Positions 7,630-16,317 of a DNA stretch of 64,000 nt are shown piece after piece. This DNA is from Qipengyuania huizhouensis. GTDB lineage: Bacteria; Pseudomonadota; Alphaproteobacteria; Sphingomonadales; Sphingomonadaceae. Under the pieces are notes generated by a model. That model saw only the letters and a program-made list of their open reading frames with translations, did no database searches and was not told where the DNA came from. The position numbers were made by a program, and so were the translations under genes. Every line of letters begins with the position of its first letter. Position 1 is the first letter of the stretch. Location: NCBI RefSeq assembly GCF_019711635.1, contig NZ_JAIGNT010000010.1:1-64000 (forward strand), written 5' to 3'.

Positions 7630-8220
7630 TCAGCCGATGGCACGTGACCTTCGCAGCGTCTGGTAGGCTTCGACAACGCGGTTCAGCCGGGTCTCGAATT
7701 GCCGGTCGCCCCCGTTGCGATCGGGATGATAGCGACGGACGAGTTCGGTGTAGCGGCGCCGCAACCTGCCCTTGTCGATGTTGGTGCCAAGCCCCATCAC
7801 CTCCAGCGCCTCGGCCTCCTCGCGGCTGAAGCGGCCGTCCATCGCCATTTCCGCTTCGCGCTGGGCACGGCTCCTGATACCGCCGGCACGCGCCGAAATC
7901 GCGTCGAGTGGATCGTCGTAATCCGCCCAGCGTGGCATACCGTCGACGCCGGCAGTGGGTCTGAAAGTCGGGCTTTCCGTGCGCCAACCGCTCGTGGGAC
8001 CCTGCGCATCGAGGATTTCCTCCGCGCTCATCCCTTCGAACCAGTCGTAGCCCGCGTTGAATTCTCGCACGTGATCCAGGCACATCCAGCGCCACTGGCC
8101 CGGCCCGTCGTAGCGGTGTCCGCTGCCCGGCGCGCGGAACTCTCCCGGCTCGTTGCAGGAGGGGTGATCGCACACCCTACCGGTATCTTCGTATCTTCCG
8201 TGAAACCTTGACTGGCGCAT
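7630..8220 (-). CDS. J-domain (DnaJ-like) protein with N-terminal Cys/His motif
   Basis: A 196-residue protein. The J domain is at the C-terminus, about residues 136-190, with the HPD motif at 165-167, so it should stimulate an Hsp70 (DnaK). The N-terminal part has C17, C22, C47 and H50 (Cys-x4-Cys ... Cys-x2-His), which looks like a small zinc site. There is no Gly/Phe linker or classical DnaJ zinc-finger domain, so this is not the housekeeping DnaJ. It is divergent from bolA across about 60 bp, a pairing of J-domain and BolA genes that recurs in Alphaproteobacteria. Confidence 0.9.
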   Translation of the reverse strand: MRQSRFHGRYEDTGRVCDHPSCNEPGEFRAPGSGHRYDGPGQWRWMCLDHVREFNAGYDWFEGMSAEEILDAQGPTSGWRTESPTFRPTAGVDGMPRWADYDDPLDAISARAGGIRSRAQREAEMAMDGRFSREEAEALEVMGLGTNIDKGRLRRRYTELVRRYHPDRNGGDRQFETRLNRVVEAYQTLRRSRAIG

Positions 8221-8279
8221 TCGTTGTAGGATGGGGTGCGAAACCCTGTATGGAAAGACCCGAAGGGAGATTCGAACGA

Positions 8280-8552
8280 ATGGCCGAAACGGTCCAGCAG
8301 GAAATGGAACGTCTCTTGACCGAGGCCTTCAGCCCCACGCGGCTCGACGTGATCAACGACAGCGCCAAGCACCACGGCCATGCCGGGGACGACGGCAGCG
8401 GGGAATCGCATTTCACAGTGGTGATCGAAGCCACCGCCTTTGCCGACAAAAGCAGGCTGGAACGCCAACGCATGGTCAACCGCGCGCTGGGCGACATTCC
8501 GGGCGAGCGGGTGCACGCCCTTGCCATTCAGGCTTCGGCACCGAAGCCCTAA
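8280..8552 (+). CDS. BolA-family protein
   Basis: A 90-residue BolA-like protein. Features: Leu-Asp-Val-Ile-Asn-Asp-Ser-Ala-Lys-His-His-Gly-His, then Glu-Ser-His-Phe-Thr-Val-Val-Ile with the invariant His, and a C-terminal Arg-Val-His-Ala-Leu-Ala-Ile segment. BolA proteins partner monothiol glutaredoxins through an Fe-S cluster and affect iron regulation and morphology. ATG 8280 is chosen because gggag at 8266-8270 has the right spacing; longer in-frame starts add a poorly conserved leader. It ends in a 4-base convergent overlap with the DUF6445 gene. Confidence 0.92.
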   Translation: MAETVQQEMERLLTEAFSPTRLDVINDSAKHHGHAGDDGSGESHFTVVIEATAFADKSRLERQRMVNRALGDIPGERVHALAIQASAPKP

Positions 8553-9154
8553 CGATCGGGCATGAAAAACATCACATAGATCAGCCGACCATTCTCAAGG
8601 CTTGTTCCGAACCCAGGCCCCGCAGTGTGCCATAGCCAGGGTCTCAGCAGCACCAGCCGGTTAAATCGCATCGGGACTTCCATAATCTGATCCCATTTCT
8701 GCGGATCACGGCCATCCTGTTCAACCATGCCAATCTGCATCGCTTTAGCATCGCGGAACCCCATTGTTTCACATTCCTGAAGGTTCAACGGAGCGCGTTC
8801 GCTACCGGTTCTTTTGTGACGAAAAAACCGCGTGCCACCCCGAGAGTCTTCGTCTCGTGACAGATAAAGAATGCCTGACCAGTATCCGGGATCGATGTGG
8901 ACCTGAGCATCGAAGGGATCACTTGCCAACGTAATACGGCATTTCATATGGCTCATGGGGGGATCGAGCGGTTTGAGCCGCTCGCCAGTTATCTGCATCA
9001 CCGCATTCGTGAGCCCGGGCAGTTCGAGACGCTGCAACGAATTGCGCCCAGGGAAAGGCCCTTCGAAATCGGGATAGTCAAGCCCCAGCGCTTCTTCTCT
9101 CGTCTTCTCCGGATGGGCAAGAAAATCATCGACTACGATCAAAGAGGTTGTCAT
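8549..9154 (-). CDS. DUF6445 protein, putative Fe(II)/2-oxoglutarate-type dioxygenase
   Basis: A 201-residue DUF6445 protein. It has a candidate facial triad H86-x-D88 and H176, plus R190 where a 2-oxoglutarate salt bridge would sit, in the order usual for the double-stranded beta-helix dioxygenases. Gly-Gly-Thr-Arg-Phe-Phe-Arg-His follows the strand after the triad. DUF6445 genes are often seen with tryptophan-halogenase-like genes and TonB receptors; none is adjacent here. Base composition is lower in GC than the flanking bolA and pirin genes. Function is inference from motifs. Confidence 0.8.
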   Translation of the reverse strand: MTTSLIVVDDFLAHPEKTREEALGLDYPDFEGPFPGRNSLQRLELPGLTNAVMQITGERLKPLDPPMSHMKCRITLASDPFDAQVHIDPGYWSGILYLSRDEDSRGGTRFFRHKRTGSERAPLNLQECETMGFRDAKAMQIGMVEQDGRDPQKWDQIMEVPMRFNRLVLLRPWLWHTAGPGFGTSLENGRLIYVMFFMPDR

Positions 9155-9204
9155 GGTCTGCAGTGCTAATGGGTAGGGATCGCTAACGCAATTCGGCGAG
9201 AAAC

Positions 9205-10089
9205 ATGATCGAACACATACTAACTCCTACCACCCACGATCTCGGCCAGTTCGAGGTCCGACGCGTGCTCCCGGCCAAGAAGCGATCGATGGTCGGCCCC
9301 TTCATCTTCGTCGACCAGTTCGGCCCTGCGCAGCTCGATCTCGGCAGCGGGATGGACGTGCGGCCGCATCCGCACATCAACCTCGCCACGGTCACCTGGC
9401 TGTTCGAAGGCGCGATCGATCACCGCGACAGTATCGGCAGCTTCGCCACCATCCGGCCAGGACAGGTCAATCTGATGACGGCGGGGAAAGGCATCGTCCA
9501 TTCCGAACGCTCCCCGGCGGCGGAGCGCAACGCCGGTCCGCGGCTCTATGGGATGCAGACCTGGCTCGCCCTGCCCGACGGGCGCGAGGAAATCGACCCG
9601 GCGTTCGAAGCGGTGACGGATCTTCCTATCGTCGAGGATGGCCGGGCGCGGGCTATCGTCATCATGGGCGAATTGTGGGGCGAACGTGCGCCCACCACCA
9701 CCCATGCCGATACGATCTACGCCGAAATCGTTCTCGGTGCAGGCGGCGCCATCCCGCTTGAAGAAGATGCCGACGAACGCGCCGTCATGCTGGTGGGCGG
9801 CGAGGCCAGCGTCGACGGGCACGAGCTTAAGCTTTACGAACTCGCCGTGCTCCAGCCCGGGCGCGACATGACGCTGGAAAGCAAATCGGGCGCCCGCGTA
9901 ATGCTGCTGGGCGGCGAGGCATTCGAGAACAAGCGCCATGTCTGGTGGAACTTCGTCAGCTCCAGCCGCGACCGGATCAATCAGGCGAAGGAAGACTGGC
10001 GCGAACGACGCTTCCCCGAAGTACCCGGCGACAGCGAAGAGCGCATTCCCCTGCCCGAAGGCGAGCCCAAGACCGTCACCTATCCCTGA
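9205..10089 (+). CDS. Pirin-family protein (bicupin)
   Basis: A 294-residue pirin. The N-terminal cupin contains the full metal site H55, H57, H99 and E101 within Arg-Pro-His-Pro-His-Ile-Asn-Leu and Gly-Ile-Val-His-Ser-Glu-Arg. The C-terminal cupin ends with Trp-Trp-Asn-Phe-Val-Ser-Ser. Pirins bind Fe(II); some have quercetinase activity, others act in redox sensing. ATG 9205. Gene 10100 follows after 10 bases, so pirin, SDR and hydrolase form a small operon. Confidence 0.92.
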   Translation: MIEHILTPTTHDLGQFEVRRVLPAKKRSMVGPFIFVDQFGPAQLDLGSGMDVRPHPHINLATVTWLFEGAIDHRDSIGSFATIRPGQVNLMTAGKGIVHSERSPAAERNAGPRLYGMQTWLALPDGREEIDPAFEAVTDLPIVEDGRARAIVIMGELWGERAPTTTHADTIYAEIVLGAGGAIPLEEDADERAVMLVGGEASVDGHELKLYELAVLQPGRDMTLESKSGARVMLLGGEAFENKRHVWWNFVSSSRDRINQAKEDWRERRFPEVPGDSEERIPLPEGEPKTVTYP

Positions 10090-10099
10090 AGGAAATCCC

Positions 10100-10912
10100 A
10101 TGAGTTTCGAAGGCAAGACCGCCTGGATCACCGGCGCATCCTCCGGCATCGGGGCTGCCTTGGCGAAAGAATGGGCCAGCCGGGGCGCAAACATCATCCT
10201 GTCGGGCCGCGACGAGGGTCGGCTGAGCGCGGTCGCAGGACGGCTCGAAACGGAGACGCTTACCCTGCCCTTCGATGTCCGCGACTCCCAGGCGATGAGT
10301 GAAGCTGCGGACACCGCTATCGGCTGGAAGGACGGGATCGACATCTTCGTCGCCAACGCCGGCATTTCGCAGCGCAGCCCGGCAGTCGACACCGCCATGC
10401 AGGTCTACCGCGACATCATCGAGATCGACCTCACCGCGCAGATCGCCGCGACGCAGGCGCTGCTTCCGCACATGACCGGGCGCGGCAGCGGGAGGCTGGT
10501 GTTCGTCTCCTCCATCGCGGGCAAGGTGGGCGTGCCCATGCGCACTGCCTATTGCGCGGCGAAGCACGGCCTGATCGGTTATGCCGACGCGCTGCGCGGA
10601 GAGCTGTCGCAAAGCGGGATAGACGTGCACGTCATCTGCCCCGGCTCGGTCGCCACCGATGTCAGCCGCAACGCGCTTACATCCGACGGAACCAAGCGCG
10701 GGCGCAGCGACGAGGTGATCGACAACGGCATCGCGCCCGAAGATGCCGCCAAGCGGATCGTCGATGCGATCGAGCTCAACCAGCGCGAGATCATCGTGGC
10801 CGAAGGTATGGAAGAAGCGATGGGCGAGATGCGCCGCACGCCGGACCAGCTGTTCGACCAGGTCGCCGGTATGGTGGCGAAATGGTATATGGAAAAGATG
10901 CAGGCCGAATGA
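10100..10912 (+). CDS. Short-chain dehydrogenase/reductase
   Basis: A 270-residue classical SDR. Thr-Gly-Ala-Ser-Ser-Gly-Ile-Gly near residue 12 is the dinucleotide-binding turn, Ala-Asn-Ala-Gly replaces the canonical NNAG, catalytic Ser lies in Phe-Val-Ser-Ser-Ile-Ala-Gly, and Tyr-Cys-Ala-Ala-Lys supplies YxxxK. It oxidises or reduces an unknown alcohol/ketone with NAD(P). ATG 10100 follows aaggaaat. The stop codon overlaps the next gene (ATGATGG), indicating translational coupling. Confidence 0.92.
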   Translation: MSFEGKTAWITGASSGIGAALAKEWASRGANIILSGRDEGRLSAVAGRLETETLTLPFDVRDSQAMSEAADTAIGWKDGIDIFVANAGISQRSPAVDTAMQVYRDIIEIDLTAQIAATQALLPHMTGRGSGRLVFVSSIAGKVGVPMRTAYCAAKHGLIGYADALRGELSQSGIDVHVICPGSVATDVSRNALTSDGTKRGRSDEVIDNGIAPEDAAKRIVDAIELNQREIIVAEGMEEAMGEMRRTPDQLFDQVAGMVAKWYMEKMQAE

Positions 10913-11808
10913 TGGAGCAGATCCGCGTCACCCTCGCCAACGGGATCGAACTCGATTGCGTGGATACCGGTCCGCGCAGCGCGCCGGTGCTAATCTTCCT
11001 TCACGGCTTTCCGGAAAGCCACCGGACCTGGCGGCACCAGATCGCGCATTTCAGCGATCGCTATCGCTGCATCGCGCCCGACCAGCGCGGCTATCGCGGA
11101 TCGTCCAAGCCGGAGGGGGTGGAGAATTATACTCCGGACAAGCTGGTGGGTGACATCTTCCTGCTGGCCGACGCCCTGGGAGTGAAGGAATTCACGGTGG
11201 TCGGCCACGACTGGGGCGGCGCAATCGCCTGGGGTGTGGCCATGGCGGGGCAGGAGATGGGCAGCGTGAAGTGCGCCATTATCGCCAACGCGCCGCACCA
11301 CGCGGTCTTCCAGAAGCTGCTCTACACCTCGCCCGTGCAGCGCGAGGCGAGCCAATATATGCGCGGCTTCCGCGATCCCGCCAACGATGCGCTGGTAAAC
11401 GAACATGGTCTTGGCGGCCTGCTGATGCAGGAGATCAAGTGGGACCCGCCCGACAAGATGGAGCCGGGGGAGCGCGAACGCCTGCTGGAAGAATGGCAGG
11501 ACCGCGATGCCGCCTTCGCGATGCTCAACTGGTACCGCGCCAGCCCGATCGATATTCCGCCGATGGATGCGCCCTTCGAGCTGCCCGAAGACTGGTCGCC
11601 CCCGCCTTTCCCGCGCCTGCGCATTCCCACGCTGGTCATCTGGGCGCAGGACGATCTTGCCCTGCCGCCGGAGAACACCGCCGAACTCGGCAACCATGTC
11701 GAGAACCTGACGCTCGTCGAAGTGCCGGACTGCGGCCATTTCGTGCCGTGGGAAGCGCCCGGGCCGGTCAACGCGGCAATAGAAGAATTTCTCGAGCGGA
11801 CGGCCTAG
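10909..11808 (+). CDS. Alpha/beta hydrolase, epoxide-hydrolase-like
   Basis: A 299-residue hydrolase. His-Gly-Phe-Pro-Glu at 32-36 forms the oxyanion region, and the nucleophile is D101 in Gly-His-Asp-Trp-Gly-Gly, the epoxide hydrolase/haloalkane dehalogenase pattern. Catalytic His is in Asp-Cys-Gly-His-Phe-Val-Pro. Soluble epoxide hydrolases share HGxP and GHDWG, so an epoxide is the likeliest substrate. Two adjacent ATGs (10909 and 10912) are possible starts, both overlapping the SDR stop. Its stop forms a CTAG overlap with the convergent DUF2332 gene. Confidence 0.87.
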   Translation: MMEQIRVTLANGIELDCVDTGPRSAPVLIFLHGFPESHRTWRHQIAHFSDRYRCIAPDQRGYRGSSKPEGVENYTPDKLVGDIFLLADALGVKEFTVVGHDWGGAIAWGVAMAGQEMGSVKCAIIANAPHHAVFQKLLYTSPVQREASQYMRGFRDPANDALVNEHGLGGLLMQEIKWDPPDKMEPGERERLLEEWQDRDAAFAMLNWYRASPIDIPPMDAPFELPEDWSPPPFPRLRIPTLVIWAQDDLALPPENTAELGNHVENLTLVEVPDCGHFVPWEAPGPVNAAIEEFLERTA

Positions 11809-12872
11809 CCGCCGAGCCACTCCACCCATGCGCCATGGGGATGCGCATTGGCGAGATGCACTGCCTCTTCGCCTCCGGGCCAGTATCGCACCTTGAGCTC
11901 GTGCTGGAAGGTCTCACGATTGGTTTCGAGTGCGATATGCGCCAACGGCCTTTCCGAAGTCGCTTCGGCTCCCGCCCCCTGCAATGCCGTTTCGATCCGC
12001 TCCTGCGTGAAATCGGGCAGATATTGCCACATGATCGAATGCGCGATCACGCGCGTCGCGCCCCCGTCCTGTTTGCCCGCGAGTTCCTTCTCGACCCAGT
12101 CGCCGGCATCCATCCGCTCGATCTCGGGGGGCATGCGCTCGGCCAGTGCAATCGCCGCGTCGATGCGGGCCATCCTGCCGGTCGCTTCGGGCCAGACATA
12201 GCTTTTGAGACGCAGCGCCTGCCGCTCATCGGTCAGGTCGACCGGCGAGATGTCGCTGCCTCGGGCATCGGTGAAGCCGATGTCGCTGGCAGGCGGGGGC
12301 GGGCCGCGCCATTCGGGCTCGATCTGCATCCGGCTGGTGCTCGGGCCAGTGGCCACGCCGCCGAGATTATAGCGATAACGGCCCATCATCGTGTTGATGC
12401 CGGCGCTCGCCCCGATCTCGAGGAATTCGAACTGCCCCGTCGTGCGGCCATCCGCCAGCCATAGCAGCGCTGCGGCGAAACTGGCAGATCGCCCGGCCTC
12501 GTTTGTCTGCGGCGGCCCGTCGAGCCATGGCATGAGCTGCGCGTCATAGGCTTCCACGATTTCGCGAATGAGCGCGTCGACATCGTCCTGCGATGCGACA
12601 CGGCCTGCGTAGACATCCTCCAGCCGGGGCTCTTCGCCCGTCAGCAGCAGGTTGTGGATCCCGCCCGCAATCCTGAGCGGCATGGCGTCACGCAGTCCCA
12701 GGCCCTGCCAGGCGAATATCCGGCGTGCGGTGGCAGCCTGACTGTCCTCCAATGCCAGCAGCGCGCGGATGACCTGCGCCGTACCCGGTGCGCCTGCCTT
12801 TTCGGCGTGCTCTGCCTGCCATTCGATCGCTTCGGGGACCGAAACCATATCCATCACGCCGTGATCGGCCAT
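11805..12872 (-). CDS. DUF2332 protein
   Basis: A 355-residue DUF2332 protein. Seen: Phe-Leu-Glu-Ile-Gly-Ala-Ser-Ala-Gly (about 137-145), resembling a Rossmann-type glycine turn, then [15 protein letters not shown], and His-Ser-Ile-Met-Trp-Gln-Tyr-Leu-Pro. The glycine-rich motif and layout resemble class I methyltransferases, so a SAM-binding role is possible but unproven. It is divergent from hisG across 44 bp. Confidence 0.87.
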   Translation of the reverse strand: MADHGVMDMVSVPEAIEWQAEHAEKAGAPGTAQVIRALLALEDSQAATARRIFAWQGLGLRDAMPLRIAGGIHNLLLTGEEPRLEDVYAGRVASQDDVDALIREIVEAYDAQLMPWLDGPPQTNEAGRSASFAAALLWLADGRTTGQFEFLEIGASAGINTMMGRYRYNLGGVATGPSTSRMQIEPEWRGPPPPASDIGFTDARGSDISPVDLTDERQALRLKSYVWPEATGRMARIDAAIALAERMPPEIERMDAGDWVEKELAGKQDGGATRVIAHSIMWQYLPDFTQERIETALQGAGAEATSERPLAHIALETNRETFQHELKVRYWPGGEEAVHLANAHPHGAWVEWLGG

Positions 12873-12916
12873 ATCCGTTGCCCTTTTTCGTCCGTGACCC
12901 TATCTGCCGCACCGCA

Positions 12917-13570
12917 ATGACCGACAGTCTTACCTTTGCCATTCCCAAGGGCCGCATCCTCGAAGAGGCGCTGCCCGTCATGGCGCGCGCGGGCGTCGTG
13001 CCGGAAGATGCCTTTCACGACAAGGCGAACCGCTCGCTGACATTCGCTACTACGCGCGAAGACATGCGCCTGATCCGCGTGCGCGCCTTCGATGTGGCGA
13101 CCTTCGTTGCCCATGGCGCAGCGCAGCTGGGTATCGTGGGTTCCGACGTGATCGAGGAATTCGACTATGCGGAACTTTATGCGCCGGTCGATCTCGATAT
13201 CGGCCGCTGCCATCTCTCGGTGGCCGAACCTGCGGGCGCACGGGCGACCAACGGGGCCAGCCACCTGCGCGTCGCGACGAAATATCCCAACCTGACCCGC
13301 CGCCATTTCGAGGCGCGCGGTATCCAGGCCGAATGCGTGAAGCTGAACGGCGCGATGGAGATCGCTCCCGAACTCGGCCTCGCCGGGCGGATCGTCGACC
13401 TCGTGTCGACCGGTACCACTCTGCGCGAAAACGGGCTCGTCGAAACCAGCCGCATCATGGACATCACCGCGCGTCTGATCGTCAACCGCGCTGCGCTGAA
13501 AACCGATCCGCGGGTCGGTGCACTGGTCGAGGCCTTTTGCGCGATCAGCGACGAACGGAGCGCCGCCTGA
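12917..13570 (+). CDS. hisG: ATP phosphoribosyltransferase, short form
   Basis: A 217-residue HisG catalysing ATP + PRPP to phosphoribosyl-ATP, the first step of histidine synthesis. Ile-Pro-Lys-Gly-Arg-Ile at the N-terminus and Asp-Leu-Val-Ser-Thr-Gly-Thr-Thr-Leu (PRPP site, about 157-165) are diagnostic. The length matches the short form, which lacks the C-terminal regulatory domain and normally needs the HisZ subunit; hisZ is not in this window. ATG 12917 lies 44 bp from the divergent DUF2332 gene. The stop overlaps the hisD start (TGATG). Confidence 0.96.
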   Translation: MTDSLTFAIPKGRILEEALPVMARAGVVPEDAFHDKANRSLTFATTREDMRLIRVRAFDVATFVAHGAAQLGIVGSDVIEEFDYAELYAPVDLDIGRCHLSVAEPAGARATNGASHLRVATKYPNLTRRHFEARGIQAECVKLNGAMEIAPELGLAGRIVDLVSTGTTLRENGLVETSRIMDITARLIVNRAALKTDPRVGALVEAFCAISDERSAA

Positions 13571-14859
13571 TGCAGTTGCTCCGCACTTCCGACGCCGATT
13601 TCGAGTCGAAGTTCGAGCGTGTCGTGCGCGACCGGCGCGAGAGCGATGCACAGGTGGGCCGCGATGTCCGCGACATCCTCAATGAGGTGCGCGAGCGAGG
13701 CGACAGCGCGCTGGTGGAATATACCAAGCGTTTCGATCAGCATAATCTCACCGGCGACACCGACTGGTCGATCTCAATGGAGGAGTGCAAGGCAGCCTAC
13801 GACCGGCTCGACGGCGAACTGCGCGAAGCGCTCGAAACCGCCGCGACACGCATCCGCGCCTATCACGCAGGCCAGCTGCCCGAGGACCGCGACTATACCG
13901 ACAATATCGGAATGCGGCTCGGCGCGCGCTGGAATGCGGTGGAAGCTGCCGGTCTCTACGTCCCCGGCGGACGCGCGGCCTATCCATCCTCGCTGCTGAT
14001 GAACGCCATTCCCGCCAAGGTCGCGGGCGTCGAGCGGCTGGTGGTCGCCACGCCCACGCCCAAGGGCGAAGCGAACGATCTCGTACTCGCTGCCGCGCAT
14101 GTCGCGGGCGTGGACGAAATCTGGCGTGTCGGCGGCGCGCAGGCGGTGGCCGCCCTCGCCTATGGCACGAAGCGGATCGAACGCGTCGACGTGATTACCG
14201 GACCGGGCAATGCCTGGGTCGCCGAAGCCAAGCGCCAGCTCTACGGCGTGGTCGGCATCGACATGGTCGCAGGGCCCAGCGAAATCCTCGTCATCGCCGA
14301 CGGTAACAACGATCCCCAGTGGATCGCCGCCGACCTCCTGAGCCAGGCCGAGCACGACCCTACCAGCCAGTCGATCCTGATCACTGATGACCGCAGGCTT
14401 GCCGCACAGGTCGAGGATGCGATCGATCTGGAATTTCTAAACCTTCCGACCGCGAAGACCGCCAAGGCAAGCTGGGACGATCACGGGCTGATCGTCATCG
14501 TCGACAGCCTCGACGAGGCGCCCGCCCTGTCCGACCGCCTTGCCGCCGAGCATGTCGAAATCGCGACCGATGATCCCGAGGCGATCTTTGCGAAGCTGCG
14601 GCATGCGGGCAGCGTCTTCCTCGGCCGCAATACGCCCGAAGCGGTGGGCGACTACATCGCCGGCCCGAACCACGTCCTGCCCACCGGCCGCCGTGCACGT
14701 TTCGCCAGTGGTCTGTCGGTGCTCGATTTCATGAAGCGCACCAGCTTCATCGGCGCGTCCAAAGATGCGCTGCGGGCCATCGGCCCCGCCGCCGTGCGCC
14801 TTGCCGAGGCCGAGGGCCTCCCCGCGCATGCCCTTTCGATTTCCAGGAGGCTTGCTTGA
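13570..14859 (+). CDS. hisD: Histidinol dehydrogenase
   Basis: A 429-residue NAD-dependent, zinc-containing enzyme that oxidises L-histidinol twice to L-histidine. Conserved blocks: Gly-Leu-Tyr-Val-Pro-Gly-Gly, Val-Gly-Gly-Ala-Gln-Ala-Val-Ala-Ala, Gly-Pro-Gly-Asn, Ala-Gly-Pro-Ser-Glu, Ser-Gln-Ala-Glu-His-Asp (zinc ligands Gln/His) and Gly-Pro-Asn-His-Val-Leu-Pro-Thr. Full length. Coupled to hisG by one base and to nusB by a TTGA overlap, so translation runs through all three genes. Confidence 0.97.
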   Translation: MQLLRTSDADFESKFERVVRDRRESDAQVGRDVRDILNEVRERGDSALVEYTKRFDQHNLTGDTDWSISMEECKAAYDRLDGELREALETAATRIRAYHAGQLPEDRDYTDNIGMRLGARWNAVEAAGLYVPGGRAAYPSSLLMNAIPAKVAGVERLVVATPTPKGEANDLVLAAAHVAGVDEIWRVGGAQAVAALAYGTKRIERVDVITGPGNAWVAEAKRQLYGVVGIDMVAGPSEILVIADGNNDPQWIAADLLSQAEHDPTSQSILITDDRRLAAQVEDAIDLEFLNLPTAKTAKASWDDHGLIVIVDSLDEAPALSDRLAAEHVEIATDDPEAIFAKLRHAGSVFLGRNTPEAVGDYIAGPNHVLPTGRRARFASGLSVLDFMKRTSFIGASKDALRAIGPAAVRLAEAEGLPAHALSISRRLA

Positions 14860-15308
14860 GCCAGAATCCCCGTTCCCAGTCCCGCAGCGCCGCCCGCCTT
14901 GGCGCGGTGCAGGCACTCTACCAGCAGCAGATGGAAAAAACCGCGACTGCGAAGCTGCTGAACGAGTTCCACCAGCACCGCCTTGGCAAGGTGATCGAGG
15001 ACGACGAATATGCCGATGCCGACGTCGATTTTTTCGATGATTTGGTCAGAGGCGTGGATGCGCGCCGCGAAGAGATCGACGAATTGCTGACAGCGCGGCT
15101 CGCCTCCGGCTGGACGCTCGCACGGCTCGACAAGACCATGCTCCAGATCCTGCGCGCCGGCACCTATGAGCTCATTGCGCGCAGCGACGTGCCCAAGGCC
15201 GCCGCCATCAGCGAATATGTCGATGTCGCCAAGGCCTTCTTCGACGACCGCGAAGCCAAGTTCGTCAACGGCATCCTCGATGCTGTGGCCAAAGAGGCGG
15301 GACGCTGA
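14856..15308 (+). CDS. nusB: Transcription antitermination factor NusB
   Basis: A 150-residue all-helical NusB. Arg-Ser-Ala-Ala-Arg-Leu-Gly-Ala-Val-Gln-Ala-Leu-Tyr-Gln opens the fold, and the C-terminal region has Lys-Ala-Ala-Ile-Ser-Glu-Tyr-Val-Asp-Val-Ala-Lys and Lys-Phe-Val-Asn-Gly-Ile-Leu-Asp. It binds boxA RNA with NusE/S10 for rRNA antitermination. TTG 14856 is the start, with aggagg at 14845-14850 and overlap with the hisD stop. A further stop/start overlap links it to thiL. Confidence 0.95.
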   Translation: MSQNPRSQSRSAARLGAVQALYQQQMEKTATAKLLNEFHQHRLGKVIEDDEYADADVDFFDDLVRGVDARREEIDELLTARLASGWTLARLDKTMLQILRAGTYELIARSDVPKAAAISEYVDVAKAFFDDREAKFVNGILDAVAKEAGR

Positions 15309-16168
15309 ACGAGCGCGAGTTCATTTCCGCCCTGCGTGCGCTGGCAACGACTCCCGAAGCGCGCGGGCTGGAAGACGATGCCGCAGTCATCGAGATTGGC
15401 GGCGAGACACTGGTCCTGACCCACGATACGCTGGTCGACGGCGTGCATGTCCTCGAAGGGCAGGACCCGGCAGATATTGCGTGGAAGCTGGTGGCAGTGA
15501 ACCTGTCGGACCTCGCCGCCATGGGTGCGAAGCCAATGGGCATTCTCGTATCGCATATGCTGGGCGACGACGATCACCGCTTCATCGCCGGACTGCGCGA
15601 GATTTGCGAGACATATGACGTCCCGCTGCTGGGCGGTGACACCGTGCGCGCCGAAGGCCGCCGCGTCTGGGGCTGCACCGCGATAGGGCATGCAACCCAT
15701 CGGCCTGTGCCGTCGCGGAGTGGAGCCCTTCCCAACGACGCGGTCTATCTGGGCGGCCCGATCGGAAAGGCGATGACCGGATTCGAGAGCCTGCGAGATG
15801 ACGGCGAGGAGGATGACACCGCCTATCGCCGCCCTACCCCGCAGCTTGAACTGGGCGAAAAACTCGCGCCCCTCGTTAGCGCGATGATGGACGTATCCGA
15901 CGGACTTCTGCTCGACGCATCGCGCATTGCCGATGCCAGCAAGGCCACGCTATCGCTGAGCCGCGAGGCGCTGGAGCCGCTCGCACCGCAAGGCAGGCTG
16001 GACGAGGCCTTGCGCTGGGGCGACGACTACGTCCTGCTGTGCACCGGACCCGCCGGGCTGGAGGCAGAATTGCCGCTCACGCCCATCGGCGAAGTCCTGA
16101 AAAGAGGTCCCTCCGCGCTGCTCCTCGACGGCGAACCTCCCCATGGCGATCTGGGCTTTACGCACTGA
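15305..16168 (+). CDS. thiL: Thiamine-monophosphate kinase, CTG start
   Basis: About 287 residues; phosphorylates thiamine monophosphate to thiamine diphosphate. The N-terminal domain has Leu-Glu-Asp-Asp-Ala-Ala (D24, D25) and Thr-His-Asp-Thr-Leu-Val-Asp-Gly-Val-His, the metal and nucleotide site. No ATG, GTG or TTG exists in frame before GTG 15443, which would remove these essential residues. CTG 15305, overlapping the nusB stop (CTGA) and aligned with the usual Met-Asn-Glu-Arg-Glu-Phe start, is the likely initiator. Met-Met-Asp-Val-Ser-Asp-Gly-Leu is the second conserved motif. Confidence 0.88.
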   Translation: MNEREFISALRALATTPEARGLEDDAAVIEIGGETLVLTHDTLVDGVHVLEGQDPADIAWKLVAVNLSDLAAMGAKPMGILVSHMLGDDDHRFIAGLREICETYDVPLLGGDTVRAEGRRVWGCTAIGHATHRPVPSRSGALPNDAVYLGGPIGKAMTGFESLRDDGEEDDTAYRRPTPQLELGEKLAPLVSAMMDVSDGLLLDASRIADASKATLSLSREALEPLAPQGRLDEALRWGDDYVLLCTGPAGLEAELPLTPIGEVLKRGPSALLLDGEPPHGDLGFTH

Positions 16169-16317
16169 ACTTTCGGGCCGAGGCAGAAAAAGGCGCGGAA
16201 ATGTGCGCGACTGCCCCCTTGCCAGCAATTCAATGCCCCTTATACCTTCCCGCCATCATGCGTCGGCGTCTCCCATGCCGGGTCGCATCAAACATATAAA
16301 CGGGAGGGGAGTTTTTC

